64,000 bases of DNA from Microvirga sp. BSC39 (lineage in GTDB: Bacteria; Pseudomonadota; Alphaproteobacteria; Rhizobiales; Beijerinckiaceae). Of the stretch, positions 58,609-64,000 are shown one piece after another (position 1 is the stretch's first letter; each line of letters begins with the position of its first letter). The notes beneath the pieces are model-generated. The model saw only the letters and a program-made list of their open reading frames with translations, made no database searches and was not told the origin of the DNA. The translations under genes were made by a program, and so were the position numbers. The stretch is from positions 310,001 to 374,000 of the forward strand of contig NZ_JPUG01000077.1 of NCBI RefSeq assembly GCF_000739015.1, given 5' to 3'.

Positions 58609-59949
58609 ATGCGTTATTTGCCTTTGTCCGACACCGACCGCAGCGAGATGCTCGCGCGGATCGGCGTCAATCACGTCGATGAATTGTTCGCCGACGTGCC
58701 GAAGAACCTGCTCCTCAGGGAGCCGGTGGACCTGCCGCGCCGCAAGGGCGAGCTGGAGGTGGAGCGCATCCTCTCCCGCATGTCCGCGAAGAACATCTCC
58801 GCTTCGAGCGTACCGTTCTTCGTCGGCGCCGGCGCCTACAAGCACCATGTGCCGGCCACCGTCGATCACCTGATCCAGCGCTCCGAGTTCCTGACGAGCT
58901 ATACGCCGTATCAGCCTGAGATCGCACAAGGGACGCTGCAGTATCTGTTCGAGTTCCAGACTCAAGTGGCGGCGCTCACCGGCATGGAGGTGGCGAACGC
59001 CTCCATGTATGACAGTTCCACCGGCACGGGCGAGGCGGTGCTCATGGCGCACCGTGTCACCAAGCGCCGCAAGGCGGTGCTCTCGGGCGGCCTGCACCCG
59101 CACTACGCGGATGTGGTGCGGACGCTCTCGGAGATGTCGAGCGACGACGTCGTCACCATGGCGCCCGACGTGGGCGGCACCGAGGACATCCTGTCCCGGA
59201 TCGACGACAGCGTATCCTGCGTGGTCGTGCAGTCGCCGGACGTGTTCGGCAACGTGCGCGATCTGAAGCCGATTGCCGACAAGGCGCATCAGCACGGCGT
59301 GCTGCTGATCGCCGTGTTTACCGAGGTGGTGTCGCTCGGCCTGCTGAAGTCTCCCGGCAGCATGGGCGCTGACATCGTGGTGGGCGAAGGCCAGTCGATC
59401 GGCAATGCGCTGAACTTCGGCGGGCCTTATGTGGGCCTCTTCGCCACACAGTCGAAGTTCCTCCGCCAGATGCCGGGCCGCCTCTGCGGCGAGACGGTGG
59501 ACGCGGACGGCAGCCGCGGCTTCGTGCTCACGCTCTCGACCCGCGAGCAGCATATCCGCCGCGACAAGGCGACCTCGAACATCTGCACCAATTCGGGCCT
59601 GTGCTCGCTGGCGTTTACCATTCACATGACGCTGCTCGGCGAAGCGGGCCTTTCGCGCCTCGCCCGCATCAACCATGCCAATGCGGTGAAGCTGGCCGAC
59701 CAGCTTGCTGCCGTGAAGGGCGTCGAAGTGCTCAACAAGACGTTCTTCAACGAGTTCACGCTGAAGCTCGCAAAGCCCGCCGCCGAAGTGGTCGAGCGTC
59801 TGGCCGAGAAGGGTGTGCTTGCGGGCGTGCCCGTGTCGCGCCTTCTGCCCGGCGCCGGCCTCGACAATCTGCTCCTCGTCGCTTCGACTGAAGTGAACAC
59901 CGATGATGATCGCGCGGCCTTTGCTGCCGCCTTGAAGGAGGTTCTGTGA
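58609..59949 (+). CDS. gcvPA: Glycine dehydrogenase subunit 1
   Basis: A 446-residue protein, the N-terminal half of split glycine dehydrogenase (P protein). Markers are MRYLPLSDTDRSEML at the N-terminus, FLTSYTPYQPEIAQGTLQ, ASMYDSSTGTGEAVLMA and GRLCGETVDADGSRGFVLTLSTREQHIRR. It lacks the PLP lysine, which is in the second subunit. Its 3' end overlaps gcvPB by one base (TGATG). Confidence 0.97.
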   Translation: MRYLPLSDTDRSEMLARIGVNHVDELFADVPKNLLLREPVDLPRRKGELEVERILSRMSAKNISASSVPFFVGAGAYKHHVPATVDHLIQRSEFLTSYTPYQPEIAQGTLQYLFEFQTQVAALTGMEVANASMYDSSTGTGEAVLMAHRVTKRRKAVLSGGLHPHYADVVRTLSEMSSDDVVTMAPDVGGTEDILSRIDDSVSCVVVQSPDVFGNVRDLKPIADKAHQHGVLLIAVFTEVVSLGLLKSPGSMGADIVVGEGQSIGNALNFGGPYVGLFATQSKFLRQMPGRLCGETVDADGSRGFVLTLSTREQHIRRDKATSNICTNSGLCSLAFTIHMTLLGEAGLSRLARINHANAVKLADQLAAVKGVEVLNKTFFNEFTLKLAKPAAEVVERLAEKGVLAGVPVSRLLPGAGLDNLLLVASTEVNTDDDRAAFAAALKEVL

Positions 59950-61601
59950 TGTTGAACCGCCAGGGACGTCCCTCCGCTCCGCAGGCTCATGGCGTGTCCG
60001 ACCCGGCCGCCGGCATGGGCGATCAGGCCGCCCGCCTTCAGGGCGATGCCAACCGCGCCACCGGCTCCAACCCCGAGGCTCACCCGACCTTTACGGGCAA
60101 CAAGGCGCTGGCGCAGATCGAGCCGCTGCTCTTCGAGATCGGGCGCTACGACACCACCGGCGTCGATCTCGACGAGCCGGAGGATTTCGAGCCTCGTCTC
60201 GGCGGGCTCGAGCGCAAGGAGGCCATCGGCCTGCCGGGCCTCTCCGAGCCGGAGACCATGCGCCACTACGTGCGCCTCAGCCAGCAGAACTACGGCATTG
60301 ACACCGGCCTGTTCCCGCTCGGCTCCTGCACCATGAAGCACAATGCGCGCCTCAACGAGCGCATGGCGCGCCTGCCGGGCTTCTCCGACGTGCATCCGCT
60401 GCAGCCGGTCTCCACCGTGCAGGGCGCGCTGGAGCTGATGAACGAGCTCGGCCGCTATCTCGTCACGCTCACCAACATGACCGCTGTGGCGCTGTCGCCG
60501 AAGGCCGGTGCCCACGGCGAGCTCTGCGGCATGATGGCGATCAAGGCCGCCATCGAGGCCAAGGGTGAGGGCAAGACCCGCAATGTGGTGCTCGTGCCCG
60601 ATTCTGCGCACGGCACCAACCCGGCCACGGCGGCGCTGATCGGCTTCAAGGTGAAGCCGGTGCCGGCCCGCGAGGATGGCTGGGTGCATGTGGAGGACGT
60701 GAAGGAGCGTCTCGGCCCCGATGTGGCGGCGATCATGCTCACGAACCCCAACACCTGCGGGCTCTTCGAGCCGCAGGTCGTGGAGATCGCCAAGGCGATC
60801 CACGATGCGGGCGCCTACTTCTACTGCGACGGCGCCAATTTCAACGCCATCGTGGGCAAGGCGAAGCCGGGCGATCTCGGCGTCGATGCCATGCACATCA
60901 ACCTGCACAAGACCTTCTCGACGCCGCATGGCGGCGGCGGTCCGGGCTCCGGCCCGGTGGTGCTGTCCGAGCGCCTCGCGCCCTTCGCGCCGGTGCCGTT
61001 CGTGCGGATGAAGGATGGCAGCTTCGAACTGGTTGAGCAAAATGATGAGGCCGGCGGCACTGCCGCCCCCTTCGGCCGCATGACCGCCTTCCATGGCCAG
61101 ATGGGCATGTATGTGCGCGCGCTGTCCTACATGCTCTCGCACGGTTCGGACGGCATGAAGCAGGCCTCCGAGGATGCGGTGCTCAACGCCAACTACATCC
61201 GGGCCGGCCTCGCCGACCTGATGTCGCTGCCCTTCGGCAACAAGCCCTGCATGCACGAGGTGCTGTTCGACGACGCGTGGCTCAAGGACACGGGCGTGAC
61301 CACGCTCGATGTGGCGAAGGCCATGATCGACGAGGGCTACCACCCGATGACCATGTACTTCCCGCTGGTGGTGCATGGGGCCATGCTGATCGAGCCGACG
61401 GAATCCGAATCGAAGACGTCCCTCGACCTCTTCGTCGCGATGCTGCGCGACCTCGCCATGGCTGCGAAGAACGGGGAGAAGGAGCGCTTCACCGGCGCCC
61501 CCTACCACGCCCCGCGCCGCCGCCTCGACGAGACCCGCGCGGCGAGGAGCCCGGTGCTCAAGTGGTCGCCACCGGCGCCCGTGGCGGAAGCGGCGGAGTA
61601 A
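59949..61601 (+). CDS. gcvPB: Glycine dehydrogenase subunit 2
   Basis: A 550-residue protein, the PLP-binding half of glycine dehydrogenase. The PLP lysine is K321 in HINLHKTFSTPHGGGG, with supporting GSCTMKHNARLNER, HGTNPATAA and CDGANFNAI. It decarboxylates glycine and passes the aminomethyl group to the lipoyl arm of GcvH. A Gly/Ala-rich extension of about 45 residues precedes the conserved part. The ATG at 59949 overlaps the gcvPA stop; a GTG one codon earlier is also possible. Last gene of the operon. Confidence 0.97.
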   Translation: MLNRQGRPSAPQAHGVSDPAAGMGDQAARLQGDANRATGSNPEAHPTFTGNKALAQIEPLLFEIGRYDTTGVDLDEPEDFEPRLGGLERKEAIGLPGLSEPETMRHYVRLSQQNYGIDTGLFPLGSCTMKHNARLNERMARLPGFSDVHPLQPVSTVQGALELMNELGRYLVTLTNMTAVALSPKAGAHGELCGMMAIKAAIEAKGEGKTRNVVLVPDSAHGTNPATAALIGFKVKPVPAREDGWVHVEDVKERLGPDVAAIMLTNPNTCGLFEPQVVEIAKAIHDAGAYFYCDGANFNAIVGKAKPGDLGVDAMHINLHKTFSTPHGGGGPGSGPVVLSERLAPFAPVPFVRMKDGSFELVEQNDEAGGTAAPFGRMTAFHGQMGMYVRALSYMLSHGSDGMKQASEDAVLNANYIRAGLADLMSLPFGNKPCMHEVLFDDAWLKDTGVTTLDVAKAMIDEGYHPMTMYFPLVVHGAMLIEPTESESKTSLDLFVAMLRDLAMAAKNGEKERFTGAPYHAPRRRLDETRAARSPVLKWSPPAPVAEAAE

Positions 61602-61611
61602 AGCGAACCAA

Positions 61612-61637
61612 CCCTCTCCCCTTCGCGGGAGAGGGTG
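61612..61637 (+). terminator. Stem-loop after gcvPB
   Basis: ACCCTCTCCC, 6-base loop, GGGAGAGGGT: a 10-bp perfect stem starting 11 bp after the gcvPB stop. It probably terminates the gcv operon, although no long T run follows. The same motif recurs at 61735-61798. Confidence 0.65.
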
Positions 61638-61734
61638 GCTTCCATCGGCAAGCCGGGAGAGGGGCAGTGCGGATCACTCCACACTGCCCTGTTCTTTTTC
61701 TAGCTTAAGATTAAGAGCGGCGTTTGCAGGAAGA

Positions 61735-61798
61735 GCGGCCCCTCTCCCGACCCTCGCTGACGCGAGGGCCACCCTCTCCCGCAGAGGGGAGAGGGGCA
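61735..61798. repeat. Palindromic CCCTCTCCC/GGGAGAGGG element
   Basis: Outer arms CCCCTCTCCC and GGGAGAGGGG enclose an inner hairpin (CCCTCGC, TGAC, GCGAGGG). It lies between the convergent gcvPB and HAD genes, beside the similar stem-loop at 61612-61637. It resembles a repeated intergenic element and may serve as a bidirectional terminator. Confidence 0.6.
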
Positions 61799-61805
61799 GG
61801 CTCAG

Positions 61806-62462
61806 TCAGGGCCTCACCATGCCCTGCACGGCGCTTTTCAAATCTGCCATCCGCTCGATGATTATGCGGGCACCTGCCTGGCGCAGCTTCTCCGCATGCT
61901 CCGGCCCGCAATGCGCTCCCCCGACGAAGCCGATGACGCGCATGCCGGCAGCAAGCGCTCCCTGAACTCCTGCCGCCGAGTCCTCGATCACGACGCAATC
62001 CTGCGGGTTAGCACTCATCTGCTCTGCGGCGTGGAGAAACAGGTCCGGCGCGGGCTTCCCGCGCGCCACCTGCGTGGCGCTGAAGACGTGGTCGAACAGG
62101 TCCAACAGTCCGGTGATGCGCAGGGACAGGGCGATCCGGTCGGGTGTGGAGGAGGAGGCGACGCAACGCGGCCAGGGGAGCGAGAGGATGGCCTCGCGAA
62201 CACCCTCGATCGGTTTCAGGTCCGTCTCGAACTTCGCGAACAGAGCGGTGTCAAGTTGTGCCCCTAGGTCGGCTGGGAGCGTGCAATCATGCTCCGCCTC
62301 GAGGCGTGCCACCATGTCCTTGAAGCTGACCCCGACGAACTTTCGCGCGATGTCCTGCGCCGAATAGGGCAGGCCGATGCCGGTGAGGATCTGGGCGTCG
62401 ATCTCGCAGGCAAGGGCTTCCGAATCGACCAGGACCCCGTCGCAATCGAAGATCAGCAGCAT
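61806..62462 (-). CDS. HAD-superfamily hydrolase (phosphoglycolate phosphatase-like)
   Basis: A 218-residue HAD phosphatase. Motif I is FDCDGVLVDSE with nucleophile D5 and D7, motif II is in SSSTPD, and motifs III/IV are GKPAPDLFL and VIEDSAAGV. The cap resembles that of beta-phosphoglucomutase or phosphoglycolate phosphatase members. Substrate is unknown. It stands alone, downstream of a repeat-rich intergenic region and upstream of the atp operon end. Confidence 0.93.
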   Translation of the reverse strand: MLLIFDCDGVLVDSEALACEIDAQILTGIGLPYSAQDIARKFVGVSFKDMVARLEAEHDCTLPADLGAQLDTALFAKFETDLKPIEGVREAILSLPWPRCVASSSTPDRIALSLRITGLLDLFDHVFSATQVARGKPAPDLFLHAAEQMSANPQDCVVIEDSAAGVQGALAAGMRVIGFVGGAHCGPEHAEKLRQAGARIIIERMADLKSAVQGMVRP

Positions 62463-62529
62463 GATGTACCCTCCAGCAAAAAGGCCGCCTCAAGGGCGGC
62501 CTTCGTGATCGTTGTTTGTGCGAGAAGCC

Positions 62530-63015
62530 TTACTGCAGCTTCGTGCGCACGTCGTTGAGGCTCGACGTGACGAGAGAGGCGGCGGTGGCGCCGGTGATCT
62601 CGTCGCGCAGGACGCGCTCGGACGCCTTGATGGCGGCGTCGACGGCGGCGGCGCGGACTTCCGCGGAAGCCTGAGCCTCGGCCTGGGCGATCTTGGCCTC
62701 GGCAGTTGCGGTGCGGCGCTTCACGAAGTCGGCCATCTTCTCTTGCGCCTCGGCGGCAAGGCGCTCGGCCTCGGCGCGGGCGGTGGAGACGATGTCGGCG
62801 GCCTCGCGCTCGGCGGCTGCACGCTTGGACTCGTACTCCTGGAGGAGCCGTTCGGCATCCTGGCGCAGGCGCTTGGCCTCGGCCAGTTCGTCGGCAATGC
62901 GCTTGCCGCGGGAGTCGAGCTGGTTCATCACCTTGCCCGGGACGCCGAGATAGAACATCAGGCCCCAGAAGATGAAGAAGGCGACCGCAACCCAGAAATT
63001 GGTGTTCTCTAACAT
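62530..63015 (-). CDS. atpF: ATP synthase F0 subunit b
   Basis: A 161-residue subunit: one N-terminal membrane helix (FWVAVAFFIFWGLMFYLG) and a long charged coiled coil (about 30-150) rich in Ala, Glu and Arg that forms part of the peripheral stalk. It is the last gene of the visible F0 operon, 13 bp downstream of atpF'. Confidence 0.95.
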   Translation of the reverse strand: MLENTNFWVAVAFFIFWGLMFYLGVPGKVMNQLDSRGKRIADELAEAKRLRQDAERLLQEYESKRAAAEREAADIVSTARAEAERLAAEAQEKMADFVKRRTATAEAKIAQAEAQASAEVRAAAVDAAIKASERVLRDEITGATAASLVTSSLNDVRTKLQ

Positions 63016-63028
63016 GCGGATCTCCCGA

Positions 63029-63574
63029 TCAGGCCTTGATCTGGTTGAGAGCGGCTTCGACCTTCTGCGGGGCCGGAGCCTTGCCGGTGAGGCGCTCGAT
63101 GATGGCGGAAGCCGTGTCGCGAGCGATGGCGTCCACGTGGCTCATGGCCTCGGCCTTCTTGCCCGAGATGGTGGCCTCGGCCTCTGCGAGGCGCTGGTTG
63201 AGGTCGGCCTCGAGCGCCTTGCGCTTGGCGTCACTCTCAGCGGAGAGCTTGGCGCGGGTTTCCTGGGCCAGGGCCTGAGCACGGCCCTTGGCTTCCGCGA
63301 GCGACTTCTCGTAGGCCGTGCCGGCTTCTTCCGCGCGGGATTTCATGGCGGCCGCGTTGTCGAGATCGCTTGCGATCATCGCGCGGCGGTTTTCGATGAT
63401 TCCGCTCAGGCGCGGGAGGACCAGCCGTGAGAGCAGGGTGTAGAGCACCACGAAGGTGATGGCGAGCCACAGGAGCTGACCGCCGAAGGTCTCCGACGCG
63501 AAGGGTGGAAACCCGACGTCATGAGCGCCGCCGTGGGCCTCTGTTGTGGCGTTGGTCGTCTGAGCCTGAGCCAT
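63029..63574 (-). CDS. atpF': ATP synthase F0 subunit b'
   Basis: A 181-residue subunit from the ATG at 63574: polar N-terminus, one membrane helix (LLWLAITFVVLYTLLSRLVLP, split near residues 33-55), then a long coiled coil (60-180). Alphaproteobacteria carry b and b' as a heterodimer of the peripheral stalk. AGGA lies 9 bases before the ATG. An in-frame start further upstream (63613) would fall in the repeat region. Confidence 0.93.
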   Translation of the reverse strand: MAQAQTTNATTEAHGGAHDVGFPPFASETFGGQLLWLAITFVVLYTLLSRLVLPRLSGIIENRRAMIASDLDNAAAMKSRAEEAGTAYEKSLAEAKGRAQALAQETRAKLSAESDAKRKALEADLNQRLAEAEATISGKKAEAMSHVDAIARDTASAIIERLTGKAPAPQKVEAALNQIKA

Positions 63575-63600
63575 GGAGCAGATCCTACAAATCGATCCTA

Positions 63601-63710
63601 GCATCGGACCCAAAAGTGGAGGGCACTTTTGGGATCAATCCGATGCCAATCCCTAGACTGGCGCATCGTTCAGTGCGGAAAACCGGTTCCCACTTTTCCG
63701 CACGATGCGC
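63601..63710. repeat. Nested palindromes between atpE and atpF'
   Basis: Two palindromes in the 230-bp gap. The first (63601-63645) has outer arms GCATCGG/CCGATGC and inner CCCAAAAGTG/CACTTTTGGG. The second (63661-63710) has outer GCGCATCG/CGATGCGC and inner GTGCGGAAAA/TTTTCCGCAC. Such units are scattered through many Rhizobiales genomes; their position inside an operon is worth noting. Confidence 0.8.
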
Positions 63711-63722
63711 CGGAAACATGAA

Positions 63723-63746
63723 TGACGGCGGTTGAGCCCGCCGTCA
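63723..63746. terminator. Stem-loop after atpE
   Basis: TGACGGCGG, 6-base loop, CCGCCGTCA: a 9-bp stem 58 bp downstream of the atpE stop on the minus strand. It may attenuate transcription so that subunit c is made in excess over b and b'. Confidence 0.5.
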
Positions 63747-63804
63747 CCCCTGTCGAGGCGAAGCGCGTGGACCGCGCCTCAGCCTCCCGATCACCGTCTT
63801 GAGA

Positions 63805-64000
63805 TTAGGTGAAGAGCAGAACGAGAGCGACGACGAGGCAGAAGATGCCGAGACCTTCTGCGAGCGCCGCGCCGATGAAGGCGCGAGCGAACTGGCTGTC
63901 GGCTGCCGACGGGTTGCGCAGGGCGCCCGAGAGGAAGTTACCGAAGATGTTGCCGACGCCCATGGCGGCGAGGCCCATGCCAATGCAGGCGAGGCCCGCG
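63805..64000 (-). CDS. atpE: ATP synthase F0 subunit c (5' end cut by window edge)
   Basis: Sixty-four codons of the C-terminal part are visible up to the stop at 63805. They read GLACIGMGLAAMGVGNIFGN, a polar loop (LRNPSAADSQFARAFIGA) and the second helix with the proton-binding acidic residue in ALAEGLGIFCLVVALVLLF. This is the c-ring proteolipid. The start and first helix lie beyond the right edge. Confidence 0.95.
   Translation of the reverse strand, partial: AGLACIGMGLAAMGVGNIFGNFLSGALRNPSAADSQFARAFIGAALAEGLGIFCLVVALVLLFT

Noticed and set aside
1..64000. tRNA or rRNA genes
   Set aside because: No TTCGAATCC-type T-arm with cloverleaf context or rRNA-like stretch was seen on either strand; a covariance scan would settle it.

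Overview
The window is high-GC DNA from an alphaproteobacterium, most likely of the order Hyphomicrobiales (Rhizobiales) and possibly near Methylobacteriaceae/Microvirga. The order is supported by a NepR-EcfG general stress response pair, HWE-type histidine kinases, an F0 operon with both b and b' subunits, an aa3 oxidase cluster of the order coxB-coxA-ctaB-small ORF-ctaG-coxC-DUF983-surf1, the ispH-thrB-rnhA run, and intergenic palindromes of the kind scattered through Rhizobiales genomes. The genus is inference only. No tRNA, rRNA, CRISPR array, prophage or intact insertion sequence was seen. A few of the proposed starts are GTG or TTG, and many proteins overlap by ATGA or TGATG junctions.

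Bases 1-31,400 form a sensory and accessory half. It begins with a truncated PAS/GAF histidine kinase, then a higA-like/kaiC/HWE-kinase operon that diverges from nepR-ecfG. Next come small envelope and orphan-antitoxin genes, two tandem SemiSWEET transporters, DUF6894-type small proteins, an MFS exporter, two divergent two-component pairs, a TPR protein with an AraC regulator, a 1127-residue hybrid kinase, a luciferase-like monooxygenase, a phospholipase D-like protein, a CHASE4-GGDEF-EAL protein, a methyltransferase, an EamA exporter with a LysR regulator, and a DUF1127 protein. Two EcfG-like promoters (about 6580 and 7550) lie close to ecfG, so part of this half may belong to the general stress regulon.

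Bases 31,400-64,000 are mostly core metabolism. They contain MATE and KefB-type transporters, ispH-thrB-rnhA, a peroxiredoxin, YqgE, a variant GGDEF-EAL protein, an M16 peptidase and thrC. The cytochrome aa3 oxidase structural and assembly genes follow, then IalB-like and lipoprotein genes and a CorC/HlyC-type protein. The glycine cleavage operon gcvT-gcvH-osmC-like-gcvPA-gcvPB lies downstream of a tandem glycine riboswitch. The window ends with a HAD phosphatase and the start of the ATP synthase F0 operon (atpE partial, atpF', atpF), which is interrupted by nested palindromic repeats.

The most interesting part is 2112-7882. A double-ATPase KaiC without KaiA or KaiB is translationally coupled to an HWE kinase whose N-terminal receiver looks degenerate. 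This operon sits back-to-back with nepR-ecfG, where a PhyR gene is often found, and candidate EcfG promoters lie just beyond. A link from the KaiC/HWE module to the general stress response is a testable hypothesis, not an established fact.
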